From positions 1-59,671 of the IMG/VR virus record IMGVR_UViG_3300032311_000698: a stretch of DNA of 59,671 nt. The stretch is one strand, 5' to 3'. Below, one piece after another: positions 51,139-58,280 of this stretch (position 1 is the first letter of the stretch; each line of letters begins with the position of its first letter). Made by a program: the position numbers and the translations under genes. The notes beneath the pieces are model-generated. The model made no database searches and had not been told where the DNA came from. It saw only the letters and a program-made list of their open reading frames with translations. Source of the DNA: a virus.

Positions 51139-51348
51139 TTAGTATTGGAAGTTAGGGGAGCAGTAGCGAATCTTGTAGTCGGTGACCGACATGATCTCAT
51201 GTTCAAAGGTAAGCTCTGGCTCTTTGCTTTGCTTCCAGTCGATGAAGTCTGACATCTCTTTGTCGGCGGCGAAGAATACATTCCTTGAATTGTCAGACCA
51301 TGTAAGGACAATGACATTCACTTTGTCTGCGTAGATTCTTGGAGTCAT
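51139..51348 (-). CDS. Small hypothetical protein
   Basis: A 69-residue protein (MTPRIYADKVNVIVLTWSDN, SRNVFFAADKEMSDFIDWKQ) with a beta-alpha pattern. The ATG overlaps the upstream stop by ATGA. The function is unknown. Confidence 0.55.
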   Translation of the reverse strand: MTPRIYADKVNVIVLTWSDNSRNVFFAADKEMSDFIDWKQSKEPELTFEHEIMSVTDYKIRYCSPNFQY

Positions 51349-51605
51349 GGTACGATGTGGTTAGGTTGATCGAAGCCAACGACAAGGGTCGGAGGTTCCG
51401 GTTGTGGCTGTGCATCGAGCGTCGCTTGGGCCAACTGCTTGCACTCATCGAGCGAGTCGAGCAGTCGGTCGCTGACTGGGCGGTCGTTGAAGAACAACCG
51501 CCAGCCCCACTTCGGCTTGCCGCTTCTGGTAGCTATTGCCACCCGTTCAAATTCAAAGCGTCCGCATTGGGATAGGTATCCGATCTCGTTTCTTTTAAGT
51601 TTCAT
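51345..51605 (-). CDS. Small hypothetical protein
   Basis: An 86-residue protein (MKLKRNEIGYLSQCGRFEFER, GWRLFFNDRPVSDRLLDSLDECKQLAQATLD) with a short Pro/Gln linker near the C-terminus. It is next to the 172-residue gene and overlaps the following gene by ATGA. No family is recognised. Confidence 0.55.
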   Translation of the reverse strand: MKLKRNEIGYLSQCGRFEFERVAIATRSGKPKWGWRLFFNDRPVSDRLLDSLDECKQLAQATLDAQPQPEPPTLVVGFDQPNHIVP

Positions 51606-51614
51606 GGTATCGAG

Positions 51615-52133
51615 TTAGTTAAATTCTTTGAGGAGTTGCTCGTCGCTCTTTCTGGTGTAGAGGAAGGTTTGGCTGTAGCTTACCCACACTCCGTCTCTCT
51701 TGCCTTCCTCATGGCGGAGGGTCAGACCTTCGTACTTGTCGAAGTCGCCGCCGAACGCCTCTGCTGGAATGATGCGGGCGGGAAACTTGTTCGCGGACTT
51801 TCCAATCTGCTTGACCTTATGCTCGATGACAACGCGCCGAATAGGGGCGGCGTGATTCTCCTTGGTGAAATCCACAAAGGCGTGGGCCAGTCCTTCGATG
51901 AGGTCATCGAGTTCTTGGAACACATCGGTCATCGGACTGCATGAGACATCAAGGTATCGTTCGATCGGATCCCATATCACCAGCTCTTGCTGGTCGGAGA
52001 TGGCCCGCTTGTCGCCGCCGTCGATGTCGGCGAGTACCGCGTTTCGGATCCGGCTCCCACTCCAGTCGTCATGGCATGACGATAGGAAGAATGTGCTGGC
52101 GAGTTTGTATGCGTTATCAAATAGCGTATTCAT
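51615..52133 (-). CDS. Hypothetical protein next to the VWA/AAA cluster
   Basis: A 172-residue protein (MNTLFDNAYKLASTFFLSSC; DQQELVIWDPIERYLDVSCS; DLIEGLAHAFVDFTKENHAAPIRRVVIEHKV). The last third contains a lysine-rich segment and ends LYTRKSDEQLLKEFN. It precedes the metallopeptidase/VWA gene on the same strand with a 68-base gap, so it may belong to that unit, but no known domain is visible. Confidence 0.55.
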   Translation of the reverse strand: MNTLFDNAYKLASTFFLSSCHDDWSGSRIRNAVLADIDGGDKRAISDQQELVIWDPIERYLDVSCSPMTDVFQELDDLIEGLAHAFVDFTKENHAAPIRRVVIEHKVKQIGKSANKFPARIIPAEAFGGDFDKYEGLTLRHEEGKRDGVWVSYSQTFLYTRKSDEQLLKEFN

Positions 52134-52201
52134 ATGTTTGTCTTTCTGTTTGTATTTGTAGTTTGTTCCGCGTGATCGGATGCGCGGCCCCCGTTTGTTT
52201 G

Positions 52202-53653
52202 TCAGCGGTGGGTGAATGATACCACCTCACCGAAGGTGTATGGCTTGGCAATGTCTGTGCCGTAGTCGAGCCAGAGAACCGGAGCTTGCGGCTGGCGCAC
52301 GCTGTCCCAATCATACGCCTCGCCATCGGTGAGGTACACGATGCCGTCAACCTCCGGAGCATTGGCTTCGATCCAGTCGAAGGCTGGCTGGAACGCTGTG
52401 CCGCCGCCGCCCTTGAGTGTCGGTGGGATCACATCTCCGGCAAAGTATTCGTCGGCCTGTTGCACGCGCCAGTCGCACGCGATGAGGTGAACGCTGGACA
52501 CTTGCCCTTCGTCGAGCGCGTGTTGGACTTCGCCAAGCATCTCGATCAGCAGGGACTGCGGCACGCTGATGCTGGTGTCAATCACCACCGCCACGCTGTT
52601 GAGCGCACGGCGTTGGCGGCCAGCCGCGATCACGCCAGTCGAGAGGAACACCGGAGCGTTCAGCGGTGCTTCCCATCCGTTGCGGTTGGAGCTGGTGAGG
52701 AACTGGCGGAGGTGCGCGGCCCAGTCGGTTCCGGTTCCCTTGTGGCGGAGCTTGTCGATCGTGCGGTTCTGACCGCCACCACCGATTCCGGCGCGTGCGT
52801 TGATCGCGTCTTCAAGCATCTGCCTCTCGTTGTCCGACTCGATCTCGCGTTCAATATCGTCAATCGACTCGCCCGCTCCGGCTTCCGGCTCGGCCAGATC
52901 ATCGCCGCCACCGCCGACCCAATCCTTGCCAAGGATGTCGGAGTCAGATTGCTTGCCGCCAGCTTCGCCGTCCGCGCCGCCATCGTCGTCCTGCTGATCG
53001 CTGTCACCGCCAGTCCCTTCGGCATCGGCATCGCCATCGTCGTCCTGCTGATCGCTGTCACCGCCAGTCCCTTCGGCATCGGCACCGCCATCACCATCGC
53101 CATCGTCGTCCGCGCCATCGTCTTGCGGCTGTGGCTGTGGCTGTGGCTGTGGCTGTGGCTCCGGCCCGTCTTGCTCGCCATCTGGCTTCATGATCCGCTG
53201 GTAGACTTCCTCTGCGCTGAAGTCGGCGGATACCGACTCGTCGAACAGGATGCCCTCGATGAAGGGGAAAGGCACGAAGCCGTGTGCCGTGTTGACTTCG
53301 GTGTTACGCGCCTTGATCAGCGCGTTGATCACATAGTCAGCCGCAATGTTCGCGGTCTTGGCATCGGCCAAGAGGCGGAGCCGGAGCGCGTGGTTCAAGA
53401 GCGCGTGCAAAGCCTCATGCACCAGAAGGAAAGCGGTGAGGCCGACCGGATCGCTTGTCTTGTCGAGCTTGGCAAGGCCAGCCGGATTGAGCAAGAGGCG
53501 GCGTCCATCGGTCGCGCCGTAGGAAGTGGCATCGGTCGCCTCCCAACGGAGGGCGAGGAGCTTGCCGTAGGCGAGCGGCCAATGCTGGGAGACGCGGCGC
53601 ATCGCGGCGGAGAGGGTGGGTGTGTGGTCGGTGTTCATGGTTTCAGTCTTCAT
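52202..53653 (-). CDS. DUF2201-type metallopeptidase/VWA protein
   Basis: A 483-residue protein, partner-type protein for MoxR-like AAA+ ATPases. Residues 79-83 read HEALH, a zinc site, with NIAADYVIN (about 102-110) following as in DUF2201 N-terminal domains. Residues ~165-260 are a very acidic and Gln/Pro-rich linker containing two copies of AEGTGGDSDQQDDDG. The C-terminal VWA-like domain has a MIDAS set DTSIS (359-363), GGGGTAF (416-422) and LTDGEA (441-446). Two ATG starts (53653, 53638) are possible. A clear leftward promoter (TTGACA at 53690-53695, TAACTT at 53667-53672) and a 13-bp hairpin (53686-53725) precede it. Confidence 0.85.
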   Translation of the reverse strand: MKTETMNTDHTPTLSAAMRRVSQHWPLAYGKLLALRWEATDATSYGATDGRRLLLNPAGLAKLDKTSDPVGLTAFLLVHEALHALLNHALRLRLLADAKTANIAADYVINALIKARNTEVNTAHGFVPFPFIEGILFDESVSADFSAEEVYQRIMKPDGEQDGPEPQPQPQPQPQPQDDGADDDGDGDGGADAEGTGGDSDQQDDDGDADAEGTGGDSDQQDDDGGADGEAGGKQSDSDILGKDWVGGGGDDLAEPEAGAGESIDDIEREIESDNERQMLEDAINARAGIGGGGQNRTIDKLRHKGTGTDWAAHLRQFLTSSNRNGWEAPLNAPVFLSTGVIAAGRQRRALNSVAVVIDTSISVPQSLLIEMLGEVQHALDEGQVSSVHLIACDWRVQQADEYFAGDVIPPTLKGGGGTAFQPAFDWIEANAPEVDGIVYLTDGEAYDWDSVRQPQAPVLWLDYGTDIAKPYTFGEVVSFTHR

Positions 53654-53666
53654 TGGTTACGGGTTC

Positions 53667-53695
53667 AAGTTACAGGGTACAGGATGGGGTGTCAA
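53667..53695 (-). promoter_or_regulatory. Leftward promoter for the VWA protein gene
   Basis: On the minus strand, TTGACA at 53690-53695, a 17-base spacer and TAACTT at 53667-53672. The ATG at 53653 is 13 bases past the -10. The -35 is inside the right arm of a hairpin. Confidence 0.7.
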
Positions 53696-53725
53696 ACTAT
53701 TTTCTTTTATTAAGTTCGACACCCC
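53686..53725 (-). terminator. Hairpin between the DUF3150-like and VWA genes
   Basis: A 13-bp stem with one G-T pair (53686-53698 with 53713-53725, core GGGGTGTC/GACACCCC) and a 14-base A/T loop, 8 bases after the stop of the upstream gene. On the minus strand no T run follows. It may be a weak terminator or processing site overlapping the next promoter. Confidence 0.6.
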
Positions 53726-53733
53726 TTCCGATA

Positions 53734-54612
53734 TCAGATGCCCAAGTCGGCGAGGGTTTGCTCCGCCTTGCGGTGAGCCTCCGCGATGCGATCGGCGGCG
53801 GCGTCACGCTGGCCCTTGGTAAGGCTGGCGGCATCGGTCACATCCTCAACCGACTCGCGGAGAGACGCGACCAGCTTGTCAAGTTCGGGCAAGGCCAGCC
53901 AATTCTTCGCGGCGATGTCATCGGCGGCGGCGCGGATTTTATCGAACCGCTCTTGCCGGATCCGCTTGCCGTTGCGAACTTGCTCAACCGACTCGGCCAG
54001 ATTGGCAATGAGGTCGCGCACCGGATAGCCGTGGGCGGCGAGCAGGTCAGAGCGCACAGCCTGCTCCGACGATGCGCGGACACGGGCGGCGGTCTCGGCT
54101 GTTACCGATTCCAACAGCGTGCCAGCGATCGGCGCGGGTTGGCCAAGCCATGTGAGCGAGATCGTGAAGCGGTTGGCAAACTCTTCAGCGGTTGGCCATT
54201 CGACTTCCCATGCGAGCTGGCCAAGATCATTGCGAGCCGCCGCCACAAGGTGCGGCCACTCCGCCACGATGTCTTGCCGGATCGTGACCAGCTTGGCCAC
54301 GGCGTCATCGAAGATCTGCTGGACTGCGTCCACATCTTTCGCCTGCACATAGGACGCCCCCTCAATTGAAGGGCAAGGCAGGGCGTGCTTGCGGATCGCC
54401 GCTTGGGTGGTGTTGACCAGCGCGGCGGCGCGGCCAACGGCGGAGCCTTTGCGCTCGATGATAGTGGCACGCACGCGGGCCGACTTATTCGATGCGCCAT
54501 TGTCACGCGCCAGCTTGGCAGTCGCGCCCTTGTGGAGCGTGGAGGTTGAGGGCGCGGTGCTGGAAAGTTTTACAAGAACCAGCGAGTTGATTTGATTGAG
54601 GTTGGTTTGCAT
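53734..54612 (-). CDS. DUF3150-like protein (middle gene of the trio)
   Basis: A 292-residue, helical, Ala-rich protein. Residues ~88-160 (KDVDAVQQIFDDAVAKLVTI, EWPHLVAAARNDLGQLAWEV, EWPTAEEFANRFTISLTWLG) recall the DUF3150 family, which occurs beside MoxR-like ATPase and VWA genes in some bacteria and phages. The first ~75 residues are basic, the C-terminus is a coiled coil. It may form or deliver the substrate for the AAA+/VWA machine. Preceded by a repeated promoter element. The family name is tentative. Confidence 0.55.
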   Translation of the reverse strand: MQTNLNQINSLVLVKLSSTAPSTSTLHKGATAKLARDNGASNKSARVRATIIERKGSAVGRAAALVNTTQAAIRKHALPCPSIEGASYVQAKDVDAVQQIFDDAVAKLVTIRQDIVAEWPHLVAAARNDLGQLAWEVEWPTAEEFANRFTISLTWLGQPAPIAGTLLESVTAETAARVRASSEQAVRSDLLAAHGYPVRDLIANLAESVEQVRNGKRIRQERFDKIRAAADDIAAKNWLALPELDKLVASLRESVEDVTDAASLTKGQRDAAADRIAEAHRKAEQTLADLGI

Positions 54613-54647
54613 AATTTTTATTTTCTATTTCAATTTGGGGTGGGGTT

Positions 54648-54691
54648 GCCGCCACTTTACAGGCGGGCGGCGTGCCGTCAATGTTATTTTC
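54648..54691 (-). promoter_or_regulatory. Repeated intergenic promoter element, copy A
   Basis: A 44-base block identical to 55850-55893. On the minus strand it carries TTGACG (54676-54681), a 16-base spacer and TAAAGT (54654-54659), and a GC-rich inverted repeat (GCCGCC/GGCGGC). It would drive the DUF3150-like gene, whose ATG is at 54612. Confidence 0.7.
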
Positions 54692-54708
54692 TTGGATGCC
54701 CTATCTGT

Positions 54709-54725
54709 TAGTGCGGGCCGCACTA
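54709..54725 (-). terminator. TAGTGC-GGGCC-GCACTA hairpin, copy A
   Basis: A short perfect palindromic hairpin (stem TAGTGC/GCACTA, loop GGGCC), 6 bases after the stop of the MoxR-like gene. One of four such hairpins in the leftward cluster (also 55911-55927, 56795-56823, 57572-57592). It has no T run after it. Confidence 0.7.
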
Positions 54726-54731
54726 GTGGAA

Positions 54732-55811
54732 TCACACGCCTTGCATTTGCTGGCGGCGTGGGTGCTGATCGAGCGGCAAGCCACAGCGGAGCGCGGTGGC
54801 ATAGCCGTAGGCGCGGATCTCTCCGCGAGCGGGCAGGAGGATCCGTTCGACCAGCCAGTCGAGCGCACCGCTTGCAACGGCCACCGCCGGATCAGCGGCA
54901 GTCTCTCGCTTCGCGATGCGGAGCGCGGCGTGGGTCAGGGCCTGTTGGCTTGCCGGATCGGCGGGCATATCTTCCGCGCCGGAGCGGATCGCGTTGAGCT
55001 TCGGCATGAGGTCGCCGACCAGCTTGATGAAGGCGTAGGCGGCACGGCCAGCGGCCTCACCGACGAAGCCCTCCAACACAAGCGCGGCCAGCCTATCGTC
55101 GAGCTGGTCATCGAGCATCGCACGGCACGCCGCTTCCCATGAGCGCGGAGTCGGGTGCGGCGATCCGTCCCAAGGCTGTGGAATGTCCGGTGAGAAGTGA
55201 TCGACGCCGTGTTGGTCTCCGCCTTGGAATTTCAAAAAGGTGAAGATCGGCGATGCCGCCAGCCCTTCGCCTGCCGCCCAGTCGAGCCAGTCATCGAGGG
55301 TAGGCTCGACCGCGTAGCTGGCACAGCGGCTGACAAGCGGAGCGGTTGGCACAGCGGAGCGTGCCCCATCGGATCGGCGGTTTCCGGTGATCATGATCTT
55401 GACATTCCGGCCAAGCTCATGCACGCCGATCTTGGGCGGGCCGCCATCGGTATTGAAGAGCGAACGGCACAGCGACTGAATCGATGAATCCCATTCCGGA
55501 AACTCATCGAGCACCAGCAGGACGCGCTTGTCACCGACCCGCTTTGCGGTGGGCCATTGCTCCGGCTCGATGAAGTAGCCCTCGCGAGATTCGAGAACCG
55601 GAACGAGATAGCCAACCGCATCTTGCGGGAGGGATCCGGATAGGTTCACCACCGCGACTTCATCAAAGCCAAGGGCTGGCGCAATGGTGTTGGCGGCGAT
55701 GCTAGTTTTGCCGACTCCGCCTTTGCCGTAGATGGCGAAGAAGCGGTTCGATGCGAATGCGATACGGGCGATGTCAGCGGCTTGGCTGATTTTGATTTGG
55801 GGCAGTTTCAT
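54732..55811 (-). CDS. MoxR-like AAA+ ATPase
   Basis: A 359-residue ATPase of the MoxR/CbbQ type. GKGGVGKT (29-36) is Walker A, VLLVLDEFPEW (97-107) Walker B, MITGNRRSDG (140-149) sensor 1 and a basic VSRC (160-163) follows, in the usual MoxR order. The C-terminal ~120 residues are helical. With the DUF3150-like and VWA proteins it would form an ATP-driven remodelling or insertion machine for a partner protein or metal cofactor. It has its own promoter repeat upstream and a hairpin just after the stop. Confidence 0.88.
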   Translation of the reverse strand: MKLPQIKISQAADIARIAFASNRFFAIYGKGGVGKTSIAANTIAPALGFDEVAVVNLSGSLPQDAVGYLVPVLESREGYFIEPEQWPTAKRVGDKRVLLVLDEFPEWDSSIQSLCRSLFNTDGGPPKIGVHELGRNVKIMITGNRRSDGARSAVPTAPLVSRCASYAVEPTLDDWLDWAAGEGLAASPIFTFLKFQGGDQHGVDHFSPDIPQPWDGSPHPTPRSWEAACRAMLDDQLDDRLAALVLEGFVGEAAGRAAYAFIKLVGDLMPKLNAIRSGAEDMPADPASQQALTHAALRIAKRETAADPAVAVASGALDWLVERILLPARGEIRAYGYATALRCGLPLDQHPRRQQMQGV

Positions 55812-55849
55812 GTTTCAGTGTTTGTTGGGGTTGGTATTGGATTGGGTGA

Positions 55850-55893
55850 GCCGCCACTTTACAGGCGGGCGGCGTGCCGTCAATGTTATTTTC
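55850..55893 (-). promoter_or_regulatory. Repeated intergenic promoter element, copy B
   Basis: Identical over 44 bases to 54648-54691. It contains the leftward TTGACG (55878-55883) and TAAAGT (55856-55861) with a 16-base spacer and drives the AAA+ gene (ATG at 55811, a 44-base leader). Confidence 0.7.
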
Positions 55894-55910
55894 CAAGATT
55901 CTTTTTCCGT

Positions 55911-55927
55911 TAGTGCGGGCCGCACTA
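55911..55927 (-). terminator. TAGTGC-GGGCC-GCACTA hairpin, copy B
   Basis: Same sequence as copy A. It overlaps the last base pairs of the stop region of the next upstream gene (stop at 55925), so it acts as a 3'-end hairpin for that gene. Confidence 0.68.
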
Positions 55928-56353
55928 GCAAGCGATCATTGACTCATGCGCTCCGGCAAAGGAGCCGGATCCAAGTCGGGCGAAGTCGATGCGGCCAGTC
56001 CGTAAGAAAGCCACAAGTTCGCGGTGTCCGATGTAGGTGAAACAGCCCGACTCGAAAACGATTTCGACATGTTCGCCGCAATCGAATGCGCTGAAGATGA
56101 TTTCCGGCGTTTCATGGTGCGGTGATCCATGCTCAACTTTCATGCCGCGTGTGGCGGCGTTAAAGTCGGGGGCATCGGGCATCGCGGCGTCGATAAATGC
56201 GACCTGCTCGTGGCGGGCGGCGTCCATCTCGGCGAGTAGGGCGAGCGCGGCTTGCAAGTCATCATCCGCCGCCATCGGGTGAGTGATGGCGCGAAGCGCG
56301 GCGAGCATTTCCGGCGCGAAGTCGGCCAGCGTTTTCGGTGTGTCGTTTTTCAT
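55925..56353 (-). CDS. Hypothetical acidic protein
   Basis: A 142-residue protein starting at the ATG at 56353 (MKNDTPKTLADFAPEMLAAL). It is Ala-rich and acidic, with AALALLAEMDAARHEQVAFID, then a beta part FSAFDCGEHVEIVFESGCFTY and an end RLGSGSFAGAHESMIAC. It starts 1 base after the 48-residue membrane gene stop. It is directly upstream of the AAA+ trio and may belong to it. The function is unknown. Confidence 0.6.
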   Translation of the reverse strand: MKNDTPKTLADFAPEMLAALRAITHPMAADDDLQAALALLAEMDAARHEQVAFIDAAMPDAPDFNAATRGMKVEHGSPHHETPEIIFSAFDCGEHVEIVFESGCFTYIGHRELVAFLRTGRIDFARLGSGSFAGAHESMIAC

Positions 56354-56354
56354 G

Positions 56355-56501
56355 TTATAGGATTGCGTTGGTGATTGAGTAAGCCACAAGCCAAATGGCG
56401 GCGGCGGTTGCGATGGTGGTGGTGATCACTTGCACATCACTCCAGCGGAGGATCGAGTGCGAGCGGCGGCGGTTGCGGTTTGTCGGCGGTTTCGGGTTCA
56501 T
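56355..56501 (-). CDS. 48-residue basic membrane protein
   Basis: A 48-residue protein with an Arg/Pro-rich front (MNPKPPTNRNRRRSHSILRW) and one hydrophobic segment (VITTTIATAAAIWLVAYSI), giving an inside-positive single-span topology. It sits just before the 142-residue gene. Its role is unknown. Confidence 0.5.
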   Translation of the reverse strand: MNPKPPTNRNRRRSHSILRWSDVQVITTTIATAAAIWLVAYSITNAIL

Positions 56502-56532
56502 GGTTCTGGTATCGTGGTTCATGGTTCAAGAT

Positions 56533-56760
56533 TCAGCGAATGAGGCCGAAGCCTTTAGTCTCTTCATGGGTTAGCAGAATGCCAAATTTCCATTGCCGCT
56601 TCTGCTCCGGCGTTGCCCATCGGCCAAAGCACACCCATCGGTGACGCTTGCCACTTGCGGGCGTGGGGATGTTCCAAGCCGGAGCGGTGCGTGTTCCTGC
56701 TGGGATGTGGATAGTCGCGCCGGAAATGTCGGCGATGGTGATGCGTGTCGCGGTCTTCAT
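56533..56760 (-). CDS. Small hypothetical protein
   Basis: A 75-residue protein (MKTATRITIADISGATIHIP, GRWATPEQKRQWKFGILLTH, EETKGFGLIR) with a beta-rich front and a basic centre. The ATG is preceded by the recurrent TGAAATC motif. It stands alone between the 48-residue gene and the 183-residue gene. No family is recognised. Confidence 0.5.
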   Translation of the reverse strand: MKTATRITIADISGATIHIPAGTRTAPAWNIPTPASGKRHRWVCFGRWATPEQKRQWKFGILLTHEETKGFGLIR

Positions 56761-56794
56761 GATTTCAATTTGTGGGGTTGTGGGGTTGTGGGTT

Positions 56795-56823
56795 GCCCAC
56801 TAGTGCGGGTTGCACTAGTGGGC
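56795..56823 (-). terminator. ACTAGTGC hairpin, copy C
   Basis: The most complete member: a 12-bp stem (56795-56806 with 56812-56823, GCCCACTAGTGC / GCACTAGTGGGC) and a 5-base loop GGGTT. It lies 10 bases after the stop of the 183-residue gene. Confidence 0.75.
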
Positions 56824-56833
56824 GGGGAGTAAA

Positions 56834-57385
56834 TCAGCCGATGGTGGGTTCAATGAAATTCCACAAACGGCTTCGCGCATCGGTGAGTCCTGCAATTTCA
56901 AGAGCACCCGCGATGACTTCCAGCTCGATGCTGGCCAGCAAGGCGGCGAGCGTTTCAGCGGTGTGCTTTGTGCCGTCTTCAACAAGGCACTCGACTTCGT
57001 CGTCGTCGCCTTCGCCTTCGCCTTCGTCGTCGGCATCGGCCTCCGGCTTGGCGGGCTTGGGTTCGATGGCGGCGGTGAGCAGGGCATCAGCGGCTTTCAA
57101 ATGGCCAGCATCGGAACGCTTGCCGCGAAGGCGGATGCCACATTCATTCAGCGTGCGGCTGATAGTCGATGGCACACACGCCTCGCCGACCGATTCCTTC
57201 ACTATCGCGGAGATGTCCTTTTCGGAGATTTTTGCTTTGGCGAGGATCGCCACTTGTTCGCGGATCACCGATGCGATCGATGCTTTGGCTTGGACAATGG
57301 CGACGAGTGATGCGGTCGCGGCGGCGGTGATAGCGGCGGCGGCGGTTTCGATGGCGGCGGTTTGTGTGGCGGAGTATTCGTTCAT
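56834..57385 (-). CDS. HTH-like regulatory-looking protein
   Basis: A 183-residue protein starting at the ATG at 57385 (MNEYSATQTAAIETAAAAIT); a longer frame to 57451 is unlikely. It has an Ala-rich helical front, then KISEKDISAIVKESVGEACV and PSTISRTLNECGIRLRGKRSD, which look like a helix-turn-helix for DNA binding. An acidic stretch (EADADDEGEGEGDDDEVECL) and a helical end follow. It sits next to the repeat-rich candidate origin, so it may act there or as an early regulator. The ATG is preceded by the recurrent TGAAATC motif and a TATACT just before it. Confidence 0.55.
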   Translation of the reverse strand: MNEYSATQTAAIETAAAAITAAATASLVAIVQAKASIASVIREQVAILAKAKISEKDISAIVKESVGEACVPSTISRTLNECGIRLRGKRSDAGHLKAADALLTAAIEPKPAKPEADADDEGEGEGDDDEVECLVEDGTKHTAETLAALLASIELEVIAGALEIAGLTDARSRLWNFIEPTIG

Positions 57386-57455
57386 GATTTCAGTATATTG
57401 GATTGTTGATCGGCACTTGTCTGGCAGGCCCCGCCGTTTGTCGATGTTCAACTAT

Positions 57456-57592
57456 CCATTGCAGGACAGCTTGTCGGCGGCTGTTCACCGCTGACAATTA
57501 CCCATTGCAGGACAGCTTGTCGGCGGCTGTTCACCGCTGACAATTACCCATTGCAGGACAGCTTGTCAGCGACTAGTGCGGGCCGCACTAGT
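57456..57592. repeat. Iteron-like 46-bp tandem repeats with hairpins
   Basis: Two complete 46-base units (from 57456 and 57502) and a partial third (from 57548). Each complete unit contains an inverted repeat TTGTCGGCGG/CCGCTGACAA around CTGTTCA. A hairpin (57572-57592, ACTAGTGC/GCACTAGT) follows in the third. The region is non-coding and separates divergent transcription units. It is a good replication-origin candidate. Confidence 0.8.
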
Positions 57593-57606
57593 GAGGCCGG
57601 ATCCGT

Positions 57607-57662
57607 GAGACAGGCAACCGGAGACAGGCAACCGGAGACGGGCAACCGGAGACGGACAACCG
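57607..57662. repeat. Four tandem 14-bp repeats
   Basis: Four copies of a 14-base unit (consensus GAGACAGGCAACCG, 57607-57662) with small differences in the last two. They are directly after the iteron-like block and probably bind a protein. Confidence 0.85.
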
Positions 57663-57664
57663 GA

Positions 57665-57720
57665 TCCATGATCCATGATTCATGGCTCATGATTCATGGC
57701 TCATGATTCATGACGCAGGA
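57665..57720. repeat. Tandem 14-bp repeats built on TCATGA palindromes
   Basis: Four 14-base units (TTCATGGCTCATGA-type) with a TCATGA palindrome in the middle two. They continue the repeat series from the previous block. The rest of the gap (57721-58007) has no coding sequence; it holds a scattered GC-rich segment and then an A/T-rich stretch. Confidence 0.75.
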
Positions 57721-57969
57721 AACCGGAAGCGGGGCCAAGCGGCATCGCGGCAAGGCCGACTCACCCGCTGGCTAGCAAAGCCGGAGGCCCGCACCCTGAT
57801 TCCGGATGCCTGATCCATGATTCACTATCCAACAAGTTACCAAACCGGAAAGGAAAAGCGGCGGGAAAGCCGTAAGCCGTTGATTTTCAATGGCTAGCCG
57901 ACTCCGTTTTACACACATTGTCACAAGTTTAGAGCCGACACGCCACCCGTCACTGGTCAGTTTTTCGTG

Positions 57970-57997
57970 AGAGACATATATGTATATATGCGTCTCT
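57970..57997. repeat. Hairpin with alternating AT loop
   Basis: AGAGAC (57972-57977 region) pairs with GTCTCT around an A/T loop of ATATATGTATATAT. It is just upstream of the TTGACA at 58008. It could be an operator, a terminator or part of the origin. Confidence 0.6.
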
Positions 57998-58007
57998 GAG
58001 AAAAAAT

Positions 58008-58035
58008 TTGACAATGGTCCGGCTTTGGCTAGTCT
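58008..58035 (+). promoter_or_regulatory. Promoter with 5-base leader
   Basis: TTGACA at 58008-58013, a 16-base spacer and TAGTCT at 58030-58035, with the ATG at 58041 five bases further. The -10 is only a moderate match. Confidence 0.6.
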
Positions 58036-58040
58036 TGGGC

Positions 58041-58280
58041 ATGCCCGACCCACGAAAGCAAGAGTACTACTTGAAAAACAAGGAAGCCCGAATCTCGTAT
58101 CAGCGATCCTATTACGAGAAGAACAAACACATCATCGTTCGGAAGCGAGAGGTGCGAGGCTTCCTTGATCCAGAGGAGCGGGAAGCGATGAAGCAATACA
58201 ACAAGAGCTACTACGCGAAGAACAAAGACCGGATCAAGGAACAACGGAAAAGGAAACGGGAATCAGGAATAACGAAATGA
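58041..58280 (+). CDS. Small basic protein with repeated YYEKN/YYAKN motif
   Basis: A 79-residue protein from the ATG at 58041 (MPDPRKQEYYLKNKEARISY). It repeats (S)YYxKNK three times (YYLKNK, YYEKNK, YYAKNK), an alternating basic helix pattern typical of HNH-associated or DNA-binding phage proteins. A longer frame with TTG at 58008 would begin inside the promoter, so I use the ATG. Its stop overlaps the next ATG (ATGA). Confidence 0.65.
   Translation: MPDPRKQEYYLKNKEARISYQRSYYEKNKHIIVRKREVRGFLDPEEREAMKQYNKSYYAKNKDRIKEQRKRKRESGITK

Noticed and set aside
52286-53713. 475-residue plus-strand frame opposite the VWA protein
   Set aside because: It mirrors the GC-rich minus-strand gene, which has clear HEALH and MIDAS motifs; the plus-strand protein has no domain and no promoter.
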